From NCBI RefSeq assembly GCF_003073045.1, contig NC_037593.1, positions 6,749,525 to 6,813,524 of the forward strand: a stretch of DNA of 64,000 nucleotides, written 5' to 3'. The notes beneath the pieces are model-generated. The model made no database searches. It saw nothing but the letters and a program-made list of their open reading frames with translations, and was not told the origin of the DNA. The stretch is from Pomacea canaliculata (lineage: Eukaryota > Mollusca > Gastropoda > Architaenioglossa > Ampullariidae). The translations under genes were made by a program, and so were the position numbers. Shown here piece by piece: positions 25,001 through 39,800 of the stretch. Numbering within the stretch: position 1 is the first letter of the stretch; the number at the start of each line of letters is the position of its first letter.

Positions 25001-28000
25001 CCACGAACATTCATCGATGCTCAGCTTACAACTAACTCTGCCATATGCTGCACAATTATGTCCACAAAACAAGTAATCACTTGAAATGTCAAAATGTGTA
25101 TTTGCAACTGCATTCAAAGTTTATGTTAGATAGTCGCCAAGTCCAACATGTCTGTGCTGTTTGTCTCCATCTGGTACAGAGGATTTTGAGGTGAGACTTT
25201 TCTGCGAGACAGGGCAGATAGATAATGAAACAGAAAGAACCTAAAGACTAAATAGAGCAGACGAAACATGACCAATAGGTACAGGAAAATATTCTACCTT
25301 CTCTCCGAAACTGGACGAATGAGTGGTGGGCTTATCAATGTGACACTAATATGCTATAACCCACGAGCCGAGCCTTTGTTTCTTGAGACCGAAAAAAAAA
25401 AAAAAGAGGAAAGGGATAGAGATAGACAGTGGTGCCCAACCTTTTCTCGCCCGAGTGCCAGATTGGATATGATATAAAATCTCGAGGGCCAGAACATGGC
25501 GGCTTTGCAGAATCATGACTTTAAAAATGAATTTTTTTTATTTGGTTAAAATGAGAGGGTCGGATGAGGTATCTTCGCGGGTAGTAGGTTGGGCACCCAT
25601 GGAATAGACATATTACGTCAATGATGATAATAATAACAATAATAATCTATGATATGTGTTGTCAACTGTTTATTAACAGATTTACTTTTTAACTTCTGTT
25701 CTGACGGATCTTTATCACATGACATAAGTTTCTGTCTGAAGGTGGGGGAGGTGTGGGTTGGTGTTTTATGCCGAGTCAACAACAAAGACTATATCACGGC
25801 AAGGCAGCCAGCCCTGTAAACAGATGCTACATGCAGAGAAAGAATCGTGTGCGCAAGACGAGAGCTGAACCCAACCAGCCAGCCAACCCTCACTGTATTG
25901 ATGACAGACGCTAACCGTTGTCCCACAGTCAGAGTGCTGAAAACATCACGGGAATGAAAACATATGGAAATGTGTACATATACCAGCAAAAGCTTGTATT
26001 TCCTTTCTCCCATCTTCAGGGGTCAGGAGTTTGAAACAGAATGCTATCTGAAGAAGAAAGCTCTTAATAATCAAAACGCACCTTTGCGGCTTTCTGTTCA
26101 TTCCCACCGCAGCGGCCTGAGGACCTCTTGCTCACACAGCAGGAGGAAACACCGAGTGCTAAGGAGTCTTTCAGGACATAATCCTCTCAGCTGCTAGGAA
26201 ATCACGTCTGTGAGACTGGACAAAGAAGCTGTACCCCGGGTGCCGTGCTCGTGCTGGACGCCGACCAGTGCGCGGATGAAAAGCTATCGCGGAGTTTTCA
26301 CGCCTGTAGCTTCGGCTGGGTGAGTTCTCCGGTATCCCACAACTAACCGCGCCGCCGCCCCAGTCGCTCGCGCCCCCAGCAGCAACAGCATCGCGCGATT
26401 ATGCAACGCACGCAACCAGTTTTTAAAAGAAACGCCATGCGTGCACGTCGTCTCCATGGCAACGACAAGCGAGGTCATCGCTCGCGCGCGCGCGTGCTAG
26501 ATTGAAAGGAGGGAGGGGTCAAAAAACGGGGCGGATGCAGCGGAGGAATTGGGCCGCGGAAGGATTGTCTAACATTAAAGTGGCGTGCGAACGGCGTAAT
26601 AAGGACGAGAGGACTATTTTATTCAACATACTCCCGCCCTTTAATTTCGTCCCAGGCACCGCAGCCGATGATAGGTAATTGCCAGACAAATGCCTTGTGA
26701 TCACAATTACCCTTGAGGCTACAAAGTCTAAGGGGAAATTACTGCCCCTCTTGTGGTCTTTGAGCACCCACCCCACTCCAACCCTGTTGCTGATGTTAAA
26801 AGCACGCGTAGGCGGAGTACGTCTGTCGAAATATTGTGTTTAAACATGAAATACTAGTAAAACAACAATAAAGGAAGGACGATGAGTGCATCATGGAATC
26901 AATCATGTGAAAGTTACCTGTGTCTGGCGGTGTGAACGGAAATGAAACCAGAGGGAGAGACAACACCCGCTACAGAGTTATCCTCGTCAAATAACAGACA
27001 ATTCCGAATTATGTTAACAAGAGTAAACACACAAACCCTACAATAATAGCTGTTTCGTAGATTGCTCAATGGGGTGATTTGTACAAGGGGATGATTTCTG
27101 AACCATCCAGAAGGCAAAGAGAGGGGACCCCCCCCAAAAAAAAAAAAAAAAAAAAAAAAAAATTGGGTCGAGAGGGAGATAATGATATAACAAGGACCAA
27201 CGTCCGGGAGTGGTTGCTGTAGTTACCGACGCCATGAAAATGTCAGCATTTTCTCGTGTGACTAAGGTCTACGGCAAATTGCAGATCATGAACTGTGTTG
27301 ACAGAATGTGTGTCCATGGTCTAAAGAGCTTTTATCGCCTGCTGTGCAGGAAGTTCAAGTAACAAGCTCTTAGTTATCACTCTTAGTTATCACTGTTAGT
27401 TATCGGCGGAAGTTCTGTAGTCATACCAACGGAAATAGATTAACTGTTGGTTGCACATTCAACATCATTTTTTCCCCTGCTAGACAGGGACTATCTAGAC
27501 CGGTCTACTTGATAAAAAGACTAATAGTCATTTTTATAAAGAATAATTGTCTTACTCGCTCCACCTCCTTGGAACGGACTTGCGAATATAAACGACAAAG
27601 ATGGGATGAAAAACTACTTTGAAGGTAATATTTATGAATAGACATTGTTTTATGTTTGTTGTTACATGCTTTTGTGCCTTTTTTAAAAAAGAAACATTTA
27701 GCGCGTTCAGGTGGGGCTAAATTCTGGGTTAATTGTTGTGTGTACTACAGTATTGATCCACTGAAGCATTTATTTAGCGCGTGCGTGCGCGCGCTAGTGT
27801 GTGTGTGTTTCATTAATATTCTTGTTGGTGCACGTGCTGACCAAGGCCGATTAAGTGCGCGTGCAAAATATGGCCTTTTCAAAATACAATCCAGTATCAG
27901 TGAGTTGTAAACAAACCATGCACTTTGCAGATCCGACCTCAGAGGTGGTCAGATAATGTAGATGTCCACAGTTATAGCCTTTGGAGATTTACTGCCATCT

Positions 28001-31000
28001 GGTGGTCGCTTCCCATATACGACATTCTTCGCACAAACCCCGAGATATGACATGTGACCTCAAAATATGGAAACAGGAAATGCTGCAATGACTATGACGT
28101 GAGTAACGGGCTTGGGTCCTAATTACGTTTGCACTAAAGCACTTTCCCCACAACACAAACTGTGGCCATGAAAGTTAGTGTAACGGAACTTCTCCTCCCC
28201 CTGCCTTCACTACACCGCCAGTTTCAGGCTGTCAGTGGGAACTGTTGCATGAACGATCCGGTGCATTAGCAATAATTAATGTCGCGTGCCAGCCATGCAG
28301 GCGCGTGTGGGGATGCACAATGGTTGAAGCTCTGAACACGACACCTTGAACACATAGTCCACCCTTTGCTTGCAGTTACATTAATGCCGTTTTTTTTTTA
28401 AATTAACAGCACCATTGGCAATATTATATCAGCACAGCTGCACTGGCGATACTATATTTAAACACAATCTACACGTAGAATTCCCAAGTACAGACCCTTC
28501 TAAGAAAAACAATTACTGGAAAATAAATTTAAAAGGGTTGAGTAAAAATTCTGTCAACAATTTGGAAGCTGAAACAAACTACCAACGAACTTAAATGGAC
28601 CCCTGGCTATTCAGTCGTGACAAACGCTTGAAGCGGACAAATAACAACAGTCCACACTTGTGAATTTTGTCAAAAAAGAAACACTTTGCAGAAAGCAATA
28701 CAGGCAACAGCTGAATACGTATGCGATAATTAAAAAATTAGACATTAAGACGATGAACAGAAACATATTTCAAATATTTGTAGTTTTGCTGAAAATTGTC
28801 AGTCCCATGCAAGGAAAGGGTGATATTAAACGAGAACGTGTAATTAAAGGAAAAACAAAACGGGAAACGATAAGGGGATTCCAGTGCACGTTCGAAAATA
28901 ATTTTTTTATTATTTACTTACCACCTTTTCCCTTGATTCCACCACTTGTACCTGAAGGCGCTTTATCCTCAACTGCACATCAGATGGCGAGCGACTGAAA
29001 AGTGACTGCGCGACAGAGCTCGGCTCCACTTCACCCTGGCACGCGCCGTGTGGTAACGCCACACGCAAGCTGACGCACACGGACCCTTACAGAAGTGGCC
29101 CCATTGATTTCTTCCCTCCCTCACCAAGCCAGCAACTGTGCGGGGTCTGCCTCATCGGAGATAGCAGCTCCCACATGTCGCCGCCAACACCAACACCGCA
29201 TCCCACTATTCATTGCATATTGTGTTCATACGAACAACAGATATACTCATCTACCAGTCTACTTTCCATAAAAGATGTCAATCTGCTGAGCAGCCCCCCC
29301 ACTCTTCACCCCGGTACTTTTCAGTGCGAACGAAGCAAGAATGGCGCCTAGAGGTCGGGAAGACGGCAGCAGGAAACGGGAACTACTGCTGGGAAAAATG
29401 TGCTCTTGTCTTAACCTGGAGATGCCGTGCGGCAGAATTTAACCCTCGGATACAACTCCACGGGAGGCTGAAGGAGCGTTGGGCTTGTCTGCGTTCGTAT
29501 CGACAATTGCGTGCGAGATATAAGTTAGAAGCAACAGGCGCCAGGTCACTTAGGTACTAGAATAGAAACAGCATCTGTCTTTGTTGTCCTTCTTTCCTCC
29601 AGTCCTTTACATTCTTCCTTTCTTTTTCTCTCTCTCTCTTTACATCCCTTACACAACTGCGGAGACATAAAAGGCTAGAAAGGCGATGTAAAACAAAACG
29701 GAATCAAAGCCATTTCAATATCAGAAACTGATGAGTTTTTTCCCATGTCTTCTTTCTTTTCTTCCTGCCTTCTCTCCCCTTTTCCTCTCACTATTTGTTT
29801 TTTGTTTTTTTTTTGTAGCTACTCTTTTGCTGCTTCCTTTATACAGCTTAAAATCAGCTAATCAATGCTAGTTTCTGCACTCGCACCTGATATAATTTAT
29901 CGATTACGCAAAGCAATTTGCATCTTTACCCAGTCACCCTCTGATGTATTATTCCTCAGACAGGAAACTCGGAGCTGAGGAAAATGACCAATCATGAATC
30001 GTGCATGCGACACCATCAACGTTGGACGTTTGAACTGCCTTCCATCCATAAAGTTCTTCCCAGCGAGGCACCGCCGATCTCAATTCGTAAAGCCGAGCAC
30101 ATGACACAACACACTCAGTCATGTCTGCGGGAGCCTCCTGCAATATGTCTACCTGTTTCAGCTAATTGCCACTTTCCGCCTTCTAATTACCCTCCCTGTC
30201 CTCAGCTAATCACTCTAAGATCTCCTGGAGAATTTCGAGTTTTGTCCCAAACTATATTCACTCATGAGGGAGGTGAATCAGCCTCTTGGTTACTGGACTC
30301 ATCATCCATCATCGGTTCGTCTGTGCCACACACACTCCCTGTGTCTGCCCCCCACCCTTTCTCTCTCTCTGCCTAAGGATTGACTCGTTTATCAGGCAAC
30401 AGAAAAAAACATGGGAAAGGAGAGGGTTGGGATTCCGACTTCCGTATGCCCATTCCCTAGACACTTGAACCACTTACACTCTTACAGTTTAACGCCTCTG
30501 CGCTAGGGGACCTTTTCCCGCAGAAACGTTTCCTCAAAGGAATGACGGGAAAACGTTTTATGAAAATTTGTTGCAAGTTTCTGCTTCAAACACCAGTGAA
30601 CAGTTCATCTACAACTAATTTCGTTAATTCTAGTGCCGTTTTTGAAAACCTCATTTGAGGAGTTTCAATCTCGAAGTTGATCGATCAGTGGAGTGATTGC
30701 CAGACCTGATGATCGTTGGGAACAGCTGAAAAAACTCTGGAGGCTGATGTTAGGAACACCTGAATGAGAGCTAAACCTAGAGGGTGCTACGATCAACTGA
30801 ATGAGAGCTAGAGCTGGAGGAAGTTTCAAGCAGCCACAGAATCAACATGCATTCCACGAGCGTATAAAAGATTAATCCAGAAGTCCTAAATATAATCGAT
30901 GTCATCCAGGTCTTTCAGCGAATCATCAACTCCTCGTTAATCATCACTGGGCTACCTTTAAGTAGCTTACTTGTTCCTCTGGCGAAATCGATATGCAAAG

Positions 31001-33841
31001 AAATTCCTCGACGAACTCTCGAAGAGGCTTCAAACACAAGCAACAGCTTGCAATCACATCGAGTATTTACTTGCATTATTGATCACAGTCCATCAGGTTT
31101 GGCATGCGAAATATGAGCAATGTGGGAAGAGGGGGGGGGGAGGTCACAAAAACATTCTTAGGGTCACAGAAGAGCCTGAGTACGCCGGAAGCAGAGCTGA
31201 GAAATCACTTAGCAATCTTCTTAAGTCGTAAAAAATGGCAGCATGCATAATTTTACCAAATGCTATCTAATATGAAAAGAAAAATAATTTATTAAGAACA
31301 ACTTAAATCCCTAAAAAAGGTATATATATATACATATACATATACATATATATACATGTTTTTAACGTGCTTGGAGTACACACATGTAAATACTTTGTCA
31401 AATGTTGCAACATTAATATGTAACTAAATAACGAGTTACGACGATGTTCCAGAGGAAGATGACAAGACAGTAGAAGAACAAATGTAAAGTTTTGTCCTTG
31501 AATAAATGTAGAGTGCTGCACACGGAAAAAGATCCCCTTAAGATAAGCTGTAATGCCTCTTTTGGAGCAAACATTAGTATGTGACCCAGTCTTATTTTCA
31601 GTGAAACGTGGTGTATAGGCTGGTCCTGAATGATAGCAACACAGCCTTTAAATCGGGAGTCAGAAATGAAAAATGCAAGCCTTAAAAAAAAATCCGTAAC
31701 ATGCCTCGCTCGCAGAAGAATTTAAACTCCCTATCACATCTCTCCATCTCCCATTCCCTTCATCTATAATACAAAAAAAAAAAAAATTTAAACAGATAAG
31801 AATCATATTCCATACTGGTGGATGATGGATGTAAAATCGATTAATCTCCGGCTTCTGTCCAAAATCCTGTATCCCCTCCTCGCCAGAAAACTCCCCAAGG
31901 CATCACAGATTCGAAACACTCTTTGTGAAAAAAAAAAGATTCTAGCCGATTCCTGGCCAACCATAAACGAGTTGTAAGCCAATGCACCTTTTCTGACAGG
32001 TGTAAATTTATTGGCAGGTCCTGAAAGTAAGAAGGTTCCAGGCGAACTAGTACAGGGAGAAAGGTCACGGACATTTAACAACACAGACAGAGCTGTTTGA
32101 AAGAGAGCAGAGTTTCAGTCGGCACCGTGCAGTGAGAAATATTGCTTGAGACCTCCTCCTCACATTTCCTCTAGCATGTTAAAGCCATTATGTCAGACGA
32201 TCGCTTAAAGACATGCCAGAGATACATTCAAGCAGCTGTCATCTAATCATAAATAATACAGAAGAGAGGGAAAGAGCAGCCGTTAGAATGTCTGTGATCT
32301 CGCTTTGTGCGCTCCAGGAGAAAGAGGCACAAAGGGTACTGTTACAAACAGAAAAAAAGTCAGAAGAAGAAGGAATATATATATCTAAAACAAAGAAAAA
32401 AACGTATAAAAGTAGCAGTAGATAATAAGTAGTAGTAAACAAGTAGTAGTAGTAGACTAAGTAAAAATAGAGGAATTTAACAGCAGTAGCAAAGAAGAGG
32501 CAAACAAACCAAAGAAGTAGAAGGTTAAAAAATAGAAGATTAGGAGTAGTGGAAGTATAAAAATGCGAAGCCCTGAAATGTAAATTTCTAATTAATGAAA
32601 ATGTCTATAGAAATACGCCTCTTTAAAAGCTCATTTTTTTCATATTATCATGTCCACTTCAACAAGGAAAACAAAGGACAGAAAGAGACAAAAAACAAAG
32701 AAACCAAAATAAAGATCAAAGAGGAAAGTAGACTGTGAGGAGCAGTAGAAAAATAAGAAACAACAATACAATATTATTCGTAGTAGTAGAAGGGTAGGAA
32801 TAGTAAAAGTATAAGAAGTAACAGTAGAAAACATAGGAGTAGGTAGCAGTAGAAGAGTGGTAGAAGTACACAAATTAACAGTGGAAGAATAAACATAGTA
32901 GAAGTATTTAAGAAGTAGCAGTAGGAGAATAAACATAGTAGAAGTATATAAGAAGTAGAAAAAAATAAGCAGTAGAAGGATAAGAAGCAGCAGTATAATC
33001 AGTAGAATTAGTAGATGAAGTAGCAGTAGAAGTAATAGTATGTGGAGAAAACTTATAAAAAAGTAGCAGCAGAAGTAGTTGCATGAGCAGAAGAGAAGGT
33101 AATAGTCATCATATTAGTAACAATAACAAAAGAATTACAGAAGTAAAAGAAGTAGTGGTAGAAGTATGAAAAAAGAAGTTAGTAGTCGTAATATTAGTAA
33201 AAGTAAGTAGTATTAATAAAAGAAGAATTATAGAAGTTGTAGAAGTATGAGTGGTACAAGTAAAAGAAATAGCATTAGATGTTGTAGAGGTGTGAGGAAC
33301 AGATGGAACACGCAGTAGTTATATTAGCAACGGAAGGCAGAAGAAATAGTAAGAGGAGATGATGGAGATACAAAAGAAAACATCGCAGCATTTTTGGTGA
33401 AATGAAATAACAGGATAACTCTGGTAAAACAATTTTCTCTCTCGCTGTTGAACGCAACAGTGTCAGTGCGCATGTGCAAGACAGAACACCTGAGTGCAGT
33501 CACACCTGGGTGGACGATGTCGAACGAGTGCTCGCGAATACACCGCGGAGTTAGTCCATGCGCAGGTTCTTTCTCGTCTTAACACCGGTCGAGAAACTTA
33601 GTTTCTATAGTCCAACAGACTGAATATACTCTGCTTTCAAGTGCCGGTGCTTTTTCGAGACCTCGAGCGTTTTTCGCCATGTAACAGCTATCAGTCACCG
33701 GTTCACTGACTGCAGGAATGTTCCAGGCAGGAACCGCGCTCTAACACGTAGCATTCAACTGGGAATTTATAATTAACGGAAATGCCTGTAGAAATAACCA
33801 TCTATAAAAAGTAGGGTTTTTTTCATATTCCATCGTCGAGA

Positions 33842-33883
<42 letters not shown>

Positions 33884-36800
33884 AGAAACGTAAGAAAAAC
33901 AACCCCAAAGAAACAAACGGGAAAAAAACTGAGGAAAACAGACTGGAAGAAGTAGAAAGCTTTAATAATGCAAGTAATTATGCCAGCTGTTAAAAGTCAA
34001 CATATAGAAGAAGATGCACACTTCTGGAAAGATTAATTAACACTACCCCCCCCCCTTCTCAATTTTGTTTTGTACCTCGAACAAATGCACACACACACAT
34101 GGTAACATCAGAGGTAGCACAGTAAGTAGAGACAACACGTCAAAGATATGTGGTCGCGAATTATCTCCTCTTGCGGAGTACTTCGTCTTTGAGTCACCAA
34201 CAGACGAAAACGTTTGACATCTGACCACAATACCCCAATCAAAGATGGATGCAAACATATATTTAGAACAAGCGATAACCGCTTTGTTAAATAAATCACC
34301 ACTTCACCACCTCATCAATGAAGCTTGCAATAGCAAATCAGGCCACCCGAAGTTCTTTTTGAGCGACAGAAGAATTATGTTCCGATTACATGGAAAACTT
34401 ATTGACAGATTATTATACGCTTTCAAAGAAATATCTTACAAAGCTAGAATAAGTGCAAGAAGTGGATTTCACCGAAATCAACACAACACCCCATTGAAAA
34501 TGGAGTTACAGCGATGCAAAATACAAACCTAACAGCTCGGGGGATAATCTTGGGCAACTGGAGGCATCAACTGCTTGAAGGAGCGATCTGTGACACAGGT
34601 TCAATGGCGGGCGCGCCGTTAGTCATCTTGTTGGTCCTTTTGCAAACATTTACTTTCTACTTCAAGCACTTCTCTTAACATGTCAACACTCTTTCTAGAT
34701 AATGTTACATGCCCGTGAACGCATGTACACTGTTGCTGATTCTGTAATTGCTCAACTTAATGCAAAAGCATATACAATGACATGTTTTCCCTGTCATGGA
34801 GTTAAGTCGTGGAACGAACACGGTTTTTTCTCTGGTATAACTTAAGGTAAACCTTAACACAAAATAATTTTTTAAAAGTTCAAACTCTGCTCGTTAAACA
34901 TTCACTTTTTAAAAAGAGTGGATGGGCTTAGTTTATAATACGGTGATAATCTACAAAATCTGAGCAAATATTCTCCTTCTATTCTCCAAAATATTTTCCG
35001 CTAACGACATGCGCAGAAAGGTATCAAAGATCTACATGCGCAGAAAAGGTCAAAGCCATGATGTCATAATGCAACAAGGACAAGGACAATACCTGCTTCC
35101 AACCCTCGCTCGACCCTAGCTGCACTCTTGAAAACATAGGGGAGCGTGAAGAAAGAGACAGAGACCGATTGGTCAGACTGAGACAAAAGTCACCACCAAC
35201 TCCCTCCAAATGAAGCAGTAATGATGATCATCGTCGTCGTCGTCGTCGCGTCGTCATTGTCATCATAAACAACCTACTAACTTGTACTTACTGATCAACA
35301 CTGCATTCTGGCTGTATCTTCATAAAGTATACTTCATGTTCAGATCTCCAGAGGTTACATTTCGTTCTGAACTTAGTACAGACGCCCTATTGACAGATGC
35401 CCTATAGACAGACTCCCTGCTGTTCTTATCACGAAGTGGGTCTGGGCTGTTTATAAAATTCTCCTCCATGCACACGGACACACGACTTATATCGGAGAAC
35501 CAGGGTCACACAGGCACACTATACTCCCACTTAACAGCATCAGTAATGCCTACCTGTCGAGTGTGTTATACCATTGTGACCTGTGTACCACACTCAGCAA
35601 GCGAGGTCTTCATAGCTTTGTCTTGACGAGTCCAGTCACGCAGCAATCGTGCTTCGCTTTAGCGCGTGACCCATCTTCTGTCAAGGGTTGCTCACGTGTT
35701 TCACCACAGAAGGCAATTAAATTGTAGATTCTGCTACTGTGCGGTACGTTGATAATACTTATGATTAAGACATATGTGTGTGTAAGAGAGAATTACATAA
35801 TATAGTATTTATTTTGCGAGTTCTCACTTGCTACTTTATAGGCATCTCTCTCTCACACACAACATCCATACAAGAGCAAACTGACAGCAATGTGAATATG
35901 TATTCCCACAAATTATTTATGCGACGGCCGAGGGTTTGACAAGGGCAGTCACTTGCTGGCTATAGTCATCTCCTGCTCCACAACTTTTCTCATCTGTTGT
36001 TGTCCAAACAAAGAGACAGTTAACTGTAGCTAGATCGGGCATCTTCTCTGGCATCCTCATGTAGGCTGTCTTCACAACTCTTTACTGAATGTGTAAAATA
36101 GTTGCACATAACTTTCGTTGCTGACACTAAGCAAGAAAACAATGGGCATGGCCACTTTACACCCTGAAATAACAGCATAACTTTGGGGGCTAACGCTTTT
36201 TTGTCGTGATTAAAATCTGACTCATGAATCTGAAATATATCTGGAACGAAAAGAAACCAAGCATAACAGGATCCACAGAAGCCGAGACATCTAAATCTGC
36301 AGGCTTTAGTTCCACCATAATAATGTCGAACCGACTTCTTGAAATAACTTTTTTGTTTTACGAGTATTAAATTAGTAACCTTCCCAGTCACTCGTTTTCA
36401 AATGTATATACACTCTGACAGATATGACAGAAGCGCACCACATGTGAGGCCTCCAATAATTTACAGCCTTTCTCAAGTTACGAACAAGGCTAAACATGCT
36501 CAGTCCAGCGCTTTAAACGGGACATCGCTATCAATGAGTAATCCCCCCTTCACACAGATGGCGTTCCGTCCTTTTATTCTGGAGTTAACGTCTGGTGTGT
36601 GCAGAGTCTTGTTACGACAAGCAGTTGACCCGCACGTGGGCTTAGTGTTACCATCCTGCTGGCCCTGACAGACCTGTTAAAAGCATGAGTCTCAGGAAGC
36701 CTGTGCCTCCCTCTAGCGGAGACATGTAAAGTATCCAGACACGCCTGAGGACGAGGTTATTTACGGGTGTCGTCTGTTTAATGAACCATGCCTTCAAAGA

Positions 36801-39800
36801 ACTCACATTATCAATGAAGAATTCTCGGCGAGGGGAACTCGAATTTCAGCAAATCAATCAAGCAACAATTTTTTAAAAAGTGTTTCAACAGCTGTAAGAG
36901 ACTGTAATGAACCCGAAGGCTCAAAACAACAAAATTAAGAAAATAAAACAAGAACATTTCTTAAAAAAGCAAATTTTAAAAACATGTATTCTTTTACTCA
37001 GTACTTGATATGGCGCAGTGACTTCAGCGCTTGTCCCCACAATAGTGAGTATCGGGTGTTGTTGGTTCGTATCTTGATCTTTAAAGGATAGACAACTTTT
37101 TTCGGGTTGATGTTAACTAAATATTTCAGTGTGTTATGACTCTGAGAAAAAAAAAACCCAACTAAACAAAGTCATTTTGTTAACATCAACATAGCGCAGC
37201 AAACCCCAGGTAGCTTGACATTCGTCTGGGGGAGCTCTCTCTCTCTCCCCATTTATAAAGACCTAAGTTTTCTTGTTTGTCGAAGCTGGAGAAATGGGTT
37301 GGTCTATGTTTGTAAGAAAATGTCAAAGTTCAGCTTTCAACGTTTTCCCGACTCCACAGGGGATACAGATAATCAGTTAATCGTGTCCTTGACTTTCTGA
37401 CCTTTAGTTGTTTTATTAGTGAAGAGTAAGTGGAGGTGCAAAACTAAAAAGGTGGCGGAACGATCGTGCACAGTATGCACAGTCATGGAAGTCCAGCGGA
37501 CAATAAGTGCAAGGATGTTACAGTTCCAGATTACTTTTGTCTGTTGCATTGCGACACACTGACCTAATATTCAAACAAAACAAAAGAAAACATTCACTTC
37601 TCAATAGGTACAAGAGTGTCACAGTTCCAGGTTACCTTTGTCTGTTGCATTCGTGACACTCTGAATACACCAACGAACAAACAAACAAACAAAAAATTTT
37701 TTTTCTTGTTCTCCTCTGAACACCAAATGCTCCACACAAAACATCAATTACTTTTCACGACTCACGAAAGTTTACAACGAGCGAAAACACAGGGTGAAAT
37801 ATTGCCACGATCTCTGTGCATCGACTACAGTGGCGCTGCGCACGGACCTCGCACGCATGCGCATAACTTCTTCGGTCCAATCGATGTACTGACGTTTCCT
37901 ACTATACATCCGCCGTGGGACAAGCCTACAGCTGTTAGTGTCAGTGACTTCACTGATGTATGAACGCATCCTTTGGAGAAAGATACATGGACATCGTGGC
38001 AAAGAGTACATACTCTCGAACAGAATACAACACCCACCCACCTCTCATCCCTGAATCGTTGCGGGACTTACAAGACGACGTATGTAGTCCTCCTAACCAC
38101 CCCATCTCCATAAAAGTTCCACTAAGAATATCAAACTACTTCCTTATAAGTATAATATCAGTTTCTTTCCTTATTCCTGCATGTTGGGGTGTGGTTTTCG
38201 GGGGATAGTTTCTCAATATTTTGATCAAAGTGCGTCAAGCTGAAAAAGCCTTTTAGGGGTGTGTGATGATTTTTGCTCATATCCATTGGACACCAGCAAG
38301 CACAATGCCCGAACTATAGCTACAAAGGGTATCTTCATAAACGTTTTAGGACAACGCACTAAGAATGTAGTATTTGAAAGAGAACTGTGTGCTGATCTAG
38401 TATAGGTCAAGGGTATCTGGTTCAAGATGTGTTTTCAAGCTGGCGCGTGCTCTAAAGACCTACTTCTCGCGCTCAACCGTCTTCTTCAAAGTCTGTGCAA
38501 ACATGGATGAGTACAGCTTAGCAGTACTACATGATGTCACTTTAAATATTGATTTCCGCACCCCATTTGTTTAACTTCGCTCATCAGGTGTTGCAGACTG
38601 CTGTCTTCTGTTTGGAACCTTTTCAGCTCTGCCGGATGAATCAAAGCCAGCGGATTTATTCTGCCGCTCATGCCAATGGACGCTACAGATAAAAAAACCG
38701 GATGTCACAGTCATCGTGATCGACGTTTACTGTTTAGCCTGTCATGTATTCTGGTCGTGCTGTCGAAGACCGTGTGGGACGTGCAGCCGGAGTCGACCAC
38801 AATATCGTACGCGCGGCCGTTGACCTTACCACGCGCCGTCACCATCACGTGCGTGTCTTGGCCTAACAGAGCGTGAAGACCTCGCTCGGGGTGGACGCAC
38901 CTAGTTGACAAAGACCAAAATACATCCTGAAAACGCGAGCCCCAAGTTTGGAGAAACGCGAGCTCTCTGTGTTCTTCATAAGGGGCGATAAAAAGCAAAA
39001 TGTCCACGAGTGAAGGAAGTGTCTTCTCTATAACCTCACCCTAACCGTGGGCAGATGGTCCCACTGCCTTGCGAGCAATCTTAGGAAAGATAAGCCCTTA
39101 CAATAAATCGAAATGTTAACACGGCATTGTAAGGTAGTTTTCACGCTGAAATTAGCGGGTAGGTCCAGGGCCAGGGTGGGTAATCATCAGGGCATTGGCT
39201 GTGATTTCGCTTGATACAGAAATGGGTTCCACCAAGTGTGGCCCAGAGTTATCCCAGTTTAGAAAGAATCTAATGCTGGATCGGTATTAACAATGACCGC
39301 ATCACGAAAAGTGTACTACTGGAACCAAAACATAGCCAGTCATGCTGAGAGAAGGAGCTTTTATCATCAGCTGTGGACCTATTTCCGGCAGGCTATTCTC
39401 CATTTGCATGTCATGCTGAAGGTAAAACGCCGCACAAACTGGACTTGGAGAAGCTGCAAGACTTAAACGTTGCCGAAATCTTCAAGACCCAGTTGGAGAA
39501 AAATTCGCTCAATATTCCATCCACCGTGTAAGTAAGACATCAGTCCTACAGATACATGGTCGGTTATTTTATAACAGTGTGTGTGTGTGTGAGAGAGAGA
39601 GATTTTTTGTGCGCGCGCATCTGCACCTGTACTACAAATACAAGATTTATGGTATACTCCTGTTGCGAATACTTATCTACAATTTGTGTGTACACTTCAT
39701 AAACCTGTCTGTTCTAGCCTGCACTCTAAAATGTAGAAGTCAGCGTCTTGTTTTTTGAAGCTCGTCAAAGTCTCGTCTTGATAACCAGCCAGCAGTCTGT

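Larger units (their letters stand above)
26501..32399. other. TRAF4 intron 1, long stretch without recognised genes
   Basis: About 5.9 kb of mixed composition. It contains a C8A27 tract (27128-27162), a TATACA run (31320-31358), pyrimidine-rich blocks (29590-29640, 29745-29815) and frames of 60-130 codons without domains or splice context. No mobile element with clear ends was recognised. Confidence 0.4.

Noticed and set aside
29984-30376. 130-codon plus-strand frame in TRAF4 intron 1.
   Set aside because: His/Ser/Pro-rich chance composition and no motif.
32400-33390. AGTAG array read as coding for serine- or valine-rich protein.
   Set aside because: Stops occur in all frames on the TAG-rich strand and the other strand gives only a Leu/Tyr-rich low-complexity frame.
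36020-36391. 123-codon minus-strand open frame in TRAF4 intron 1.
   Set aside because: No recognisable domain, no repeat of the frame elsewhere and no splice support.
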